Assembly: GCA_945957375.1 (NCBI GenBank)
Contig: CAMFKX010000001.1
Coordinates: 1 to 64,000, forward strand
Reading direction: 5' to 3'
From: an uncultured Roseiarcus sp.
GTDB lineage: Bacteria > Pseudomonadota > Alphaproteobacteria > Rhizobiales > Beijerinckiaceae
DNA: 64,000 nt
Both the position numbers and the translations under genes were made by a program. The notes under the pieces are model-generated. The model was not told where the DNA came from. It did no database searches and worked only from the letters and a program-made list of their open reading frames with translations. This document shows, in pieces, positions 19,623 through 28,625 of this stretch; positions within the stretch are counted from its first letter, which is position 1, and each line of letters begins with the position of its first letter.

Positions 19623-20414
19623 GTGGCTGGACCCCGCATTCTCATCACCAATGACGACGGCATCCACGCCCCCGGAATCGTGCTCCTCGAGAAAATCGCC
19701 GGGACGTTCAGCGACGATGTCTGGGTCGTCGCCCCTGAGGTCGAGAAGAGCGGCGCATCGCATTCCCTGTCGCTCGCCGACCCGATTCGCATGAGGGAGG
19801 CGGGGCCGCGACGATTCGCGATCCAGGGCACGCCAACCGATTGCGTCGTGATCGCCTGCAACCATCTGCTGAAGGAACGACAGCCCGACGTGCTGCTGTC
19901 GGGGATCAACCGTGGCCTCAACCTGGCGGAGGACATCGTCTATTCCGGAACCGTCGCCGCCGCCATGGAAGCAACGCTCCTGGGCATCAAGTCGATCGCG
20001 ATGAGCCAATGTTTTCCGCCGGGTTCGCCGGTGCCGTGGGAGACTGCGGAGCGGCACTTGCCCGGCGTCCTCCGGCATCTTGTCGACTTGCCGCTGCCCA
20101 AGGGCGTGCTGCTGAACGTCAATTTTCCTCCGGTCGCCCCGGATCAGGTCGCCGGCTTGCGAGTGACGCGGCAGGGTGTCCGCACCAAACTCGAGATTCG
20201 CGCGGACGATCGAATTGATGCGCGAGGGTTCCCGTACTTTTGGCTCAAGTTTCATCGTGAGGTCGGCGACCCCTGGTCTGACAGCGACCTCGCCGCAATC
20301 GAGGCGAACGCCGTGTCGGTAACGCCGTTGCACCTCGACCTGACCAACCATGAGACGATCCCGGCGTTGCGGAGCGCGCTCGCTGGACTCAAGCTTGACA
20401 ACGCGGGAGCCTGA
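19623..20414 (+). CDS. surE: SurE-like 5'/3'-nucleotidase (second copy)
   Basis: ILITNDDGIHAPGIVLL, LLSGINRGLNLAEDIVYSGTVAAAMEA; GTG start. Confidence 0.9.
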   Translation: MAGPRILITNDDGIHAPGIVLLEKIAGTFSDDVWVVAPEVEKSGASHSLSLADPIRMREAGPRRFAIQGTPTDCVVIACNHLLKERQPDVLLSGINRGLNLAEDIVYSGTVAAAMEATLLGIKSIAMSQCFPPGSPVPWETAERHLPGVLRHLVDLPLPKGVLLNVNFPPVAPDQVAGLRVTRQGVRTKLEIRADDRIDARGFPYFWLKFHREVGDPWSDSDLAAIEANAVSVTPLHLDLTNHETIPALRSALAGLKLDNAGA

Positions 20415-20452
20415 CCTTCGCATGGCGACCGAGAGGCATTCAGGGGACTCTA

Positions 20453-21163
20453 TTGAGGGGTGACGAAACTCGAACACGCATCAAGGTTGCGGCCCAGCGA
20501 CTGTTCGCACAACGCGGTATCGACGGGGTCACCGTGCGTGACATCGTGGCGGCGGCGGGTCAGCGCAACAACGGGTCATTGAACTACTATTTCCGGACCA
20601 AGGAAGCCCTTGTCCTCGAACTCATCGTCGAGGGCGGCCGCCTTATCGACGAGAGCCGTAACAAGCACCTCGATCAACTGGAGGCCGTGGGCGGCCCAAG
20701 GACCGTGAGGGAGGTCATCGAAGCGCTGGTGTGGCCAGCGATCGGCCTCGCTGAGGCGGATCAGGAGGAAAGCACCTACATCCGATTCATAACGATGCTG
20801 GAGATGAATCACCGGAAGCTGTTCCGCGGGCTGGTCGACAAGAAGTCGTCGAAATCCTGGAATTTGGGTTATCGGCGATGCCTCAAGCATTTGGTCCGCC
20901 TGATGCCGAACGTGCCGCTCGTCCTTTTGAACCAGCGCCTGGTGTTCCTAGGCGTGTACCTGAACGCCTCCCTGTCGGTGCGCGAGTCCGCTCTCGAGCA
21001 GGGAAAACAGCCTCACCACTTTTGGGGGGCCGATTATACCTTGCCCAATCTGATCGACACGATGCAGGCGATCATCGAGCAGCCGCCCTCCAGCCTGACC
21101 GTGACGGCCTTTGCGGCCGCCTCTCCCGCCGAAGTTGGCCAGGCGCTCGGCGTTCCGCCTTAG
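20453..21163 (+). CDS. TetR-family regulator
   Basis: TRTRIKVAAQRLFAQRGIDGVTVRDIVAAAGQRNNGSLNYYFRTKEAL HTH. Confidence 0.9.
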   Translation: MRGDETRTRIKVAAQRLFAQRGIDGVTVRDIVAAAGQRNNGSLNYYFRTKEALVLELIVEGGRLIDESRNKHLDQLEAVGGPRTVREVIEALVWPAIGLAEADQEESTYIRFITMLEMNHRKLFRGLVDKKSSKSWNLGYRRCLKHLVRLMPNVPLVLLNQRLVFLGVYLNASLSVRESALEQGKQPHHFWGADYTLPNLIDTMQAIIEQPPSSLTVTAFAAASPAEVGQALGVPP

Positions 21164-21173
21164 ACCAGCGGAG

Positions 21174-22343
21174 ATGGACATGACCGGTTCAATTCTGTTT
21201 TCGCCGCTCGCGCTCCGTGGCGTCACATTCCGCAATCGGATCATGGCGTCTCCGATGTGGCAGTATTCCGGACGCAATTTCTTTCCGACCGACTGGCACT
21301 TCATGCATCTGGGTCGGATGGCCGCGGGCGGCGTGGCGCTCGTGATGCAGGAAGGCACGGCCGTCGAGCGGCGCGGATGCGGTTCGGTGGCTGACCTCGG
21401 CATCTGGGACGACCGCTTTGTCGCGCCCTTGCGCCGGATAACCGATTTCATCCGATCGCTCGGAGCGGTTCCCGGAATTCAGCTCTTGCACTGCGGGCGC
21501 CGCGCGAAAATGGAGTTGCCATGGGGCGGCCGCAAAGCCCTCCGCATTGCGCCGGAGAACGTCGAGGATTTCGATCAGTGGGATGTCGTCGGCCCGAGCG
21601 CGGTCGCGCAGTCGGAAGAATACCACACGCCGCGCGCCCTTTCGCTCGCGGAGATCGGCGCAGTCGTCGAAGCCTGGGGAAGCGCAGCCGAACGGTCTTT
21701 GAGAGCTGGTTACGATGTCGTCGAGATTCACGCCGCGCACGGCTATCTCATCCACGAATTTCTCTCTCCTGCGGCCAATCGTCGGAACGATCGCTATGGC
21801 GGATCGCGCGAGAACCGATGCCGGCTCCTGATCGAAATCGTCGAGGCGGTGCGGGCGCGCTGGCCGGCCGACAAGCCTCTGCTCGTGCGCTTGTCGATCG
21901 AGGACGAGGCCGGGTGGACAATCGACGATTCCGTCGCTCTGGTTCGCGCTCTGCATCAAGCGGGCGTGGACGCGATCGACTGCACCGCCAGAGGCATCGC
22001 CGGTTCGCCGCTGCTCGCCAAGAACGCCGGAGACTATGGATACCAGGTTGATCTGGCCGAACGCGTCCGCGCGGAAACAGGCGTTCCGACGATCGCCGTC
22101 GGCCTGATCGTTCATGCCGACCAGGCCCAAGCGATCTTGAGAAACGGTCAGGCGGATATGGTCGCGATCGGTCGGGAGCTGCTTTACAATCCGAACTGGC
22201 CGCTCGACGCCGCGCAAAAGCTGGGCGCGGACCCAGGCTTTGCGCTGGCGCCGCTGCAGCACGGCTTCTATCTGGAACGCCGCGCAAGGTCTTTCGTGGG
22301 GAAGCCTTCGACGTATCAGGTCGGCATCGACCCGAAGCCGTAG
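21174..22343 (+). CDS. Old yellow enzyme-family NADH:flavin oxidoreductase
   Basis: HAAHGYLIHEFLSPAANRRNDRYGGSRENR. Confidence 0.93.
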   Translation: MDMTGSILFSPLALRGVTFRNRIMASPMWQYSGRNFFPTDWHFMHLGRMAAGGVALVMQEGTAVERRGCGSVADLGIWDDRFVAPLRRITDFIRSLGAVPGIQLLHCGRRAKMELPWGGRKALRIAPENVEDFDQWDVVGPSAVAQSEEYHTPRALSLAEIGAVVEAWGSAAERSLRAGYDVVEIHAAHGYLIHEFLSPAANRRNDRYGGSRENRCRLLIEIVEAVRARWPADKPLLVRLSIEDEAGWTIDDSVALVRALHQAGVDAIDCTARGIAGSPLLAKNAGDYGYQVDLAERVRAETGVPTIAVGLIVHADQAQAILRNGQADMVAIGRELLYNPNWPLDAAQKLGADPGFALAPLQHGFYLERRARSFVGKPSTYQVGIDPKP

Positions 22344-22356
22344 CGCGAAGGGAAAT

Positions 22357-23499
22357 TCACGCGATCGCCGCCGCCGCGCGCAGTTCGGCGATCTCGGCGG
22401 GAGAGAATCCCCAGTCGCGCAAGGCGGCCTCCGTGTGCTGACCCGCTTCTGGCGGCGGACACCCGACTTCGGGTTTGGTCCGGCTGAATCGCGGGGCGGG
22501 TCCGGGCTGCCGGATGCCCGCCACGGTCACATAGTTCCCGCGGGCCACGGCATGCGGATGCTCCGGCGCTTCCTCGAGCGCCAGGACCGGAGCGAAACAG
22601 ACATCGGTGCCCTCGAGCAATTCTGACCATTCATCGCGCGTTTTGGTGAGAAAGACCTCGCGCAGCCTCGCGCGCAAGGCGGGCCATCCGCTTCGCTCGA
22701 GTTGCTGCGGCAAGTCTTCCCCATCCAGACCCAGACGCCTCAGCAGGTCTTGATAGAAGCGTCCCTCGATGGCGCCGATCGATATGTGCTTGTGGTCGCT
22801 CGTCTCGTAGACGTCGTACCACGGGGCTCCGGAATCGAGCGCGTTTTCGCCCCGTTCGTCCTTCCACAAGCCGGCGCGCATCAGGCCATAGGCAAAGGTT
22901 AGCAGGGAGGCGGCGCCGTCGACGATCGCGGCGTCGACGACCTGCCCTTTTCCCGATTTTTGCGCCTCCAGCAGCGCGCACACAATTCCGAAGGCGAGAT
23001 ACATCGCGCCGCCTCCGAAATCTCCGACGAGATTGAGCGGCGGCACCGGGCCGCCGTCCTTTCGTCCGATCGAATGCAGGGCTCCAGTCAGCGCGATATA
23101 GTTGATGTCGTGGCCGGCGGCGCGAGCGAGCGGCCCCTCTTGCCCGAATCCGGTCATCCGTCCGAACACCAGTTTGGGATTGACGGCGAGACACGCCTCG
23201 GGGCCGAGCCCGAGACGCTCCATGACCCCCGGGCGAAAACCCTCGACCAGCGCATCGGCGCTTGCGATCAGGCGTTTCACCGCGGCGACTCCCTCAGGCG
23301 TCTTGAGATTGACGCCGACCGACCGCCGCCCTCGGTTGAGCACGTTGAACCTGGGCTCCATGACGATTCCGAGCTCGACGGAGTCGTTGCGGTCGACGCG
23401 AAGCACCTCCGCCCCCATGTCGGCCAGCATCATGCAACAGAAGGGTCCCGGCCCGATTCCGGCGATCTCGATGACCTTCACGCCCTGCAAGGGACCCAT
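22357..23499 (-). CDS. CaiB/BaiF family CoA-transferase (family III)
   Basis: LQGVKVIEIAGIGPGPFCCMMLADMGAEVLRVDR; NRGRRSVGVNLKTPEG. Confidence 0.94.
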   Translation of the reverse strand: MGPLQGVKVIEIAGIGPGPFCCMMLADMGAEVLRVDRNDSVELGIVMEPRFNVLNRGRRSVGVNLKTPEGVAAVKRLIASADALVEGFRPGVMERLGLGPEACLAVNPKLVFGRMTGFGQEGPLARAAGHDINYIALTGALHSIGRKDGGPVPPLNLVGDFGGGAMYLAFGIVCALLEAQKSGKGQVVDAAIVDGAASLLTFAYGLMRAGLWKDERGENALDSGAPWYDVYETSDHKHISIGAIEGRFYQDLLRRLGLDGEDLPQQLERSGWPALRARLREVFLTKTRDEWSELLEGTDVCFAPVLALEEAPEHPHAVARGNYVTVAGIRQPGPAPRFSRTKPEVGCPPPEAGQHTEAALRDWGFSPAEIAELRAAAAIA

Positions 23500-23540
23500 T
23501 CGTTTCCTCGTTTCGCTGCCCGCCGACCCGGTTGCGTATT

Positions 23541-23556
23541 TAAAGCATTTGTCTTA
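23541..23556. promoter_or_regulatory. Motif A operator candidate TAAAGCATTTGTCTTA
   Basis: Best copy of the 16-bp motif, between divergent operons. Confidence 0.62.
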
Positions 23557-23633
23557 TAACAACGGCCTAATTGTCAAGGGCGAGCTGCGCCCGGGCCACG
23601 GCGCGCTCGCCGCAGGCCAAAAATCGAGGCGTC

Positions 23634-24368
23634 ATGCCGCTGGATTTCACCGGGAAGACGGTTCTGGTCGTGGGCGGCTCGAGCGGCATCGGCAATGCGA
23701 CTGCGCAGGCTTTCCGCAAGTGCGGCGCTGCGGTTCATGTGTGGGGGACACGCGCTCGCGCAGAGGACTACGCTGAAGAGGAAGGCTCTGACCTTGCCGG
23801 GCTGGTCTACCGGCAGGTCGACATCACCGACGTCGAGGCGATCGAAGCGAACGACCCGGCGCTCGCGAAACTCGATGTCCTCGTCCAGTCTCAAGGCATC
23901 GCGCTCTATCAACGGCGTGAATTCCGCGTGCCCGACTTCCGGCGGGTGCTGGACGTCAACCTGACCAGCCTCATCGCCTGCGCAAACCGCTTTCATGATG
24001 CCTTGGCCGCGTCGCGCGGCTCGATGATCGTCATCAGCTCGACAGCCGCCTTCCACGCGACGCGCGGCAATCCCGCCTACAACGCCTCGAAGGCTGGAGC
24101 CGTCGGACTGACGCGGACTCTGGCGGAGGCCTGGGTGCGCGACGGCATCCGAATCAACGGGATCGCGCCTGGCTTCGTGCGCACCAAGCTTACCAAGGTG
24201 ACCACGGACAATCCCGAGCGGCGCGACGTTGCGCTGAAGCGGATTCCAATCGGGCGCTTCGGCCTGCCGGAAGAAATCGCGGGCGTGGCGCTCTTCCTGG
24301 CCTCGCCGCTCGCGTCCTATGTCGTCGGGCAGACGATCCCGGTGGATGGCGGCCTGCTTCTGCCTTGA
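23634..24368 (+). CDS. SDR family oxidoreductase
   Basis: GGSSGIG, STAAFHATRGNPAYNASKAG. Confidence 0.9.
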   Translation: MPLDFTGKTVLVVGGSSGIGNATAQAFRKCGAAVHVWGTRARAEDYAEEEGSDLAGLVYRQVDITDVEAIEANDPALAKLDVLVQSQGIALYQRREFRVPDFRRVLDVNLTSLIACANRFHDALAASRGSMIVISSTAAFHATRGNPAYNASKAGAVGLTRTLAEAWVRDGIRINGIAPGFVRTKLTKVTTDNPERRDVALKRIPIGRFGLPEEIAGVALFLASPLASYVVGQTIPVDGGLLLP

Positions 24369-24395
24369 TCGGGCGGGACCCTTGCGGAGACTTCT

Positions 24396-25685
24396 ATGTG
24401 GGACTTTGAGACCGATCCGGAATTCCAGACAAAACTCGATTGGGTCGACGCCTTCATTCGCGAGGAAGTCGAACCCCTCGATTTTGTTCTGGGACACCCT
24501 TGCGACGTCAAAGACGCTCGACGCAACAAGCTCGTCAAGCCGCTGCAACAGGAGGTGCGAAAGCAGAAGCTGTGGGCCTGCCATCTCGGCCCGGAACTCG
24601 GAGGGCAGGGGTACGGCCAGGTCAAGCTGGCGCTGCTCAACGAAATCCTCGGTCGCTCGAGTTTCGGCCCGACCGTGTTCGGTTGCCAGGCCCCGGACTC
24701 CGGCAACGCGGAAATCCTCGCCCATTACGGAACGGACGAACAAAAGCGGCGCTTTCTCGCTCCGCTCCTCGCCAACGACATTGTCTCCTGCTTCGCCATG
24801 ACCGAGCCTCAGGGCGGCGCCGATCCGAAGGTCTTCACCACCCGCGCCGAGCGACAGGGCGACTCCTGGGTCATCAACGGCGAAAAGTGGTTCGCGTCGC
24901 ACGCGCGCTACGCCGCCTTCTACATCGTCATGGCGGTCACCGATCCGGCGGCGAAACCCTATCAGCGCATGTCGATGTTCATCGTCCCGGCCGATACCCC
25001 TGGCGTCGAGATCGTTCGCAACGTCGGATTTCTGGCGGAGAAGCAGGCGGTGCATGCGTATTTGCGGTTCGTCGACGTTCGCGTTCCGGCTGATCACATG
25101 CTGGGCGAGCCGGGACAGGCCTTTGTCGTGGCGCAGACCCGACTCGGAGGTGGGCGGCTGCATCACGCGATGCGCACGATCGGACAGGCGCGCCGCATGC
25201 TGGACCATCTTTGCGAGCGCGCCGTCTCCCGCGAAACTCAGGGGGAAAAGCTTTCCCAGAAACAGATGGTGCAGGAAAAGATCGCGGATTCGTGGATCGA
25301 ACTGGAGCAATATCGCCTGCTCGTCCTGCGTACCGCGTGGCTCTGCGACAAGCACAAGGACTACAACAAGGTTCGAAAGGACATCTCCGCGGTGAAAGCC
25401 GCGATGCCGAAGGTCCTGCACGACATCGCGGCGCGCGCGCTGCAGGTGCACGGCTCCCTGGGCATTTCCGACGAGATGCCCTTTGCCGACCAGGTCTTGC
25501 AGAGCTTCCACATGGGCCTCGCCGACGGACCGGTCGAGGTTCACAAGGTGACCGTCGCCCGTCAGATTCTTCGCGGCTACCAGCCCGCCAATTCCCTGTT
25601 TCCCTCCTACCATCTGCTGGCGGCGCGCGAGCGCGCCCTAGAGAAGTACGGCGCCGATTTCGAAGAGCTTGAACAGGGGGCCTAG
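24396..25685 (+). CDS. Acyl-CoA dehydrogenase
   Basis: CFAMTEPQGGADPKVFTTRA, WVINGEKWF; C-terminal GSLGISDEMPFADQV. Confidence 0.92.
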   Translation: MWDFETDPEFQTKLDWVDAFIREEVEPLDFVLGHPCDVKDARRNKLVKPLQQEVRKQKLWACHLGPELGGQGYGQVKLALLNEILGRSSFGPTVFGCQAPDSGNAEILAHYGTDEQKRRFLAPLLANDIVSCFAMTEPQGGADPKVFTTRAERQGDSWVINGEKWFASHARYAAFYIVMAVTDPAAKPYQRMSMFIVPADTPGVEIVRNVGFLAEKQAVHAYLRFVDVRVPADHMLGEPGQAFVVAQTRLGGGRLHHAMRTIGQARRMLDHLCERAVSRETQGEKLSQKQMVQEKIADSWIELEQYRLLVLRTAWLCDKHKDYNKVRKDISAVKAAMPKVLHDIAARALQVHGSLGISDEMPFADQVLQSFHMGLADGPVEVHKVTVARQILRGYQPANSLFPSYHLLAARERALEKYGADFEELEQGA

Positions 25686-25729
25686 GCCGTGCCTCGCCGC
25701 GCGCTGGACCGCTCGAGAAGCGCCGACAA

Positions 25730-26791
25730 ATGAGCGGCGATCGCTGGCAGGCTCTGGTCGATCTCGATCGCCTTCGCGGATGGATGGACGATTGCGGCCT
25801 CGAAGCCGGACCGATCATCGAACCGAAGCCTTTGGCTGGCGGGACGCAGAACGTGCTCTTGCGCTTCCGTCGCGGCGACCGCGAGTTCGTTCTGCGCCGG
25901 CCGCCGAGCCATCCCTACATGGACGGAAGCGGGATCATGCGCCGCGAGGCGCGTGTGCTGAGGGCGCTGGCGGGGACCGAGGTGCCCCATCCCCGTCTTA
26001 TCCAGGCGTGCGACAAGGACGACGTGCTCGGCGCCGCGTTCTATCTGATGGAGCCGGTCGATGGCTTCAACGCTCATGTCGGCATGCTCGAACTTCATGC
26101 GAACTCGTCGACGATACGCCATGACATGGGCGTTTCGCTTGTCGACGGCCTGACCGCGCTGGGCCGGGTCGATCACGTCGCCGCGGGACTGGGCGATCTG
26201 GGCAAAATCGACGGATTCCTGGAAAGGCAGGCGTCGCGCTGGCGCTCGCAATTGGAGAAGTACCACGCCTATCCAGGGTGGCCGGGTCCCGGCGGCTTGC
26301 CCGGGATCGACGAGATCGAGGCCTGGCTCCGGCGAAATCAGCCGAAGGACTTCCGGCCGGGCCTCATGCACGGAGACTATCACCTCGCAAACGTGATGTT
26401 CCGCCGCGATGGGCCGGAGCTCGCGGCGATCGTCGATTGGGAGCTGACGACGATTGGCGACCCGCTCGTCGATCTGGGCTGGATGCTCGCCACCTGGCCC
26501 GACCCGACAGGCCTGACGATCGGCTCCGTGGGCGCGGTCCCCTGGGACGGATTTCCGAACTCGCTGGAGCTCGCCAGGCGCTATGCGTGGGGGTCGACCC
26601 GGGATCTCGGCGGGATCCGTTGGTATGCGGTGCTCGGATGCTACAAACTCGGCATCCTGCAGGAGGGCACTTATGCCCGGGCCTTCGCGGGCAAAGCCAC
26701 AATGGCCCAGGGCGAGAGATTGCACAAAGCGACCCTCGGCCTCCTCGAGCGGGCGCTGGACTGGATCCACTCGACGGCTCCCTTCGTCTAG
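25730..26791 (+). CDS. APH-family phosphotransferase (LvaA/ACAD10-11 kinase-like)
   Basis: GGTQNVLLRFRRGDREFVLRRPP, LMHGDYHLANVMF, AAIVDWELTTIGDPLVDLGWML; directly after an ACAD. Confidence 0.9.
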   Translation: MSGDRWQALVDLDRLRGWMDDCGLEAGPIIEPKPLAGGTQNVLLRFRRGDREFVLRRPPSHPYMDGSGIMRREARVLRALAGTEVPHPRLIQACDKDDVLGAAFYLMEPVDGFNAHVGMLELHANSSTIRHDMGVSLVDGLTALGRVDHVAAGLGDLGKIDGFLERQASRWRSQLEKYHAYPGWPGPGGLPGIDEIEAWLRRNQPKDFRPGLMHGDYHLANVMFRRDGPELAAIVDWELTTIGDPLVDLGWMLATWPDPTGLTIGSVGAVPWDGFPNSLELARRYAWGSTRDLGGIRWYAVLGCYKLGILQEGTYARAFAGKATMAQGERLHKATLGLLERALDWIHSTAPFV

Positions 26792-26817
26792 CTCCCTGAA
26801 CCGAAGTGGAGGATGCG

Positions 26818-27618
26818 ATGGCTGCTTCCGATGTTCTTGAACCCGGCCTCGTGCGGGTCGAATTCCCGCTTTCCGGTTGCGCGCTCGTAACGCTCAATCG
26901 GCCAACGGCCATGAACGCGCTGTCGCTCGCCATGCGAAAGCAGTTCGTCGTGACGATGGCGGGATTGCAGGATGACGACAGGGTTCGTGTCCTGATCCTG
27001 ACCGGCGCTGGCAAGGCGTTTTGCGCCGGCCTCGATCTCAAGGAACTGGGCGCCTCGGACGATCTTGCGTCGGCTCTGGAGCCGGCCGGGGATGCGGACC
27101 CTGTCGCTGCGCTGCTGCGCTTTGCCGGGCCGATCATCGGGGCGATCAATGGCGCAGCGATCACCGGCGGGTTTGAACTGGCTCTCGCTTGCGATCTGCT
27201 GATCGCCTCGGAGACCGCCCGGTTCGCCGACACGCACGCCCGCGTCGGCGTGATCCCGGGCTGGGGACTGTCGCAAAGGCTGCCGCGGTTGATCGGCGTC
27301 AGCCGCGCAAAAGAGCTCTCGTTGACCGGAAATTTTCTGTCCGCGCGGAAAGCCGAGCAGTGGGGCCTCGTCAACCGGGTGGTCGAACCCGACCGATTGC
27401 TCGATGTCGCCCTGGAGCTCGCAAGCGACATGCTCGGCGCAGCGCCCGGAATGCTGGTCGCGTTGAAGGGCCTGATCGACGAGGGCGCCGCCACCACGCT
27501 GGGTTGCGGCCTCGAAATCGAGCGCGAGCGTTCGCGCGCCTGGAGTATGCGCCTCGATCCGTCCGATATCGAGGCCAAGCGGCAGGGCGTCGTCTTGCGC
27601 GGGCGGGAAAGTCCCTAG
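26818..27618 (+). CDS. Enoyl-CoA hydratase/isomerase family
   Basis: TLNRPTAMNALS, GAGKAFCAGLDLKEL, INGAAITGGFELALACDLLIA. Confidence 0.93.
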   Translation: MAASDVLEPGLVRVEFPLSGCALVTLNRPTAMNALSLAMRKQFVVTMAGLQDDDRVRVLILTGAGKAFCAGLDLKELGASDDLASALEPAGDADPVAALLRFAGPIIGAINGAAITGGFELALACDLLIASETARFADTHARVGVIPGWGLSQRLPRLIGVSRAKELSLTGNFLSARKAEQWGLVNRVVEPDRLLDVALELASDMLGAAPGMLVALKGLIDEGAATTLGCGLEIERERSRAWSMRLDPSDIEAKRQGVVLRGRESP

Positions 27619-27626
27619 TTTCGCCG

Positions 27627-28625
27627 TCAGCGCCGTCGCATCGTCAGAAGGCCGGCGCTGAACAGCGCGATGATCAGCAGGACGCCCTGGACGATATATT
27701 GCCAATAGGTCGGGACCCCCATGATCGACAGGCCGTTGTTGATGATCCCGATCAGCATCACGCCGATGAAAGTGCCGATGATGTGAAACTTGCCCGGCCG
27801 CAAGGACGAGGCGCCGATGAAGACGGCCGCAAACGCATTGAGCAGGTAGGTGTCGCCCACGCCCTGAGGTCGGCCGGCGCCAAGAACCGACGCAGCCATC
27901 AGGCCGCCAAGCGCCGCGCAAACGGCGCAGATCGACAATGCGATCGGCGCGTATCGCTTGACCGCGATGCCGGACAAGCGCGAAGCCTCGGCGCTGCCGC
28001 CGATCGCGTACAAATGGCGGCCCAACTGGGTGTGCTCGAGCACCAGCCACAAGAGGACGCCGATCGCCAGCATGATCAGGATCGGATTCGAAACGCCAAA
28101 CACCGAGCCCTGTCCGATGATCAGGAATTCATCGGGAATGCCGGTAATGATGGTCTTCGAGTTCGAGATGCCCAACATCGCGCCGGTGATGATGGATCCG
28201 GTCGCCAGGGTGGCGATGAACGCCGAAATCCCGAGATAGCTGACGATAAGGCCGTTGAACACGCCGATGACCGCTGCGATCGCCAGCGAAATGAGAACCG
28301 CGACGGGCACGCTGATCGTGTCAGGATACTGAACGAGCAGAAACGTTGCGACATAGCCGCCGAGCGTGGCCATCGCCGCGATCGAAAGGTCGAACAGCCC
28401 CATCACGAGGCACACCGTGAGGCCGAAGGCCATCGTGCCCAGGATCGAAACCTGGTTCATGATGTTGAGCAGGTTGTCGACTGTCGGGAAGACGTCCGAA
28501 CGCGCGAACGAGAAGATAATCAGGAGGAGAGCGAGCGACGCGAGCGTGCCAAAGCGGGCGAGCCACGCCGGCAGGTCAAAGCCTGGCTTGCGCTCGGAAC
28601 CTTTCAGCTCGATACTAGCGCTCAT
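27627..28625 (-). CDS. ABC transporter permease, RbsC/sugar-type
   Basis: MGLFDLSIAAMATLGGYVA; GASSLRPGKFHIIGTFIGVMLIGIINNGL. Confidence 0.9.
   Translation of the reverse strand: MSASIELKGSERKPGFDLPAWLARFGTLASLALLLIIFSFARSDVFPTVDNLLNIMNQVSILGTMAFGLTVCLVMGLFDLSIAAMATLGGYVATFLLVQYPDTISVPVAVLISLAIAAVIGVFNGLIVSYLGISAFIATLATGSIITGAMLGISNSKTIITGIPDEFLIIGQGSVFGVSNPILIMLAIGVLLWLVLEHTQLGRHLYAIGGSAEASRLSGIAVKRYAPIALSICAVCAALGGLMAASVLGAGRPQGVGDTYLLNAFAAVFIGASSLRPGKFHIIGTFIGVMLIGIINNGLSIMGVPTYWQYIVQGVLLIIALFSAGLLTMRRR

Noticed and set aside
23574-25613. 679-aa minus-strand ORF opposite SDR/ACAD
   Set aside because: Antisense artefact of high GC third positions.
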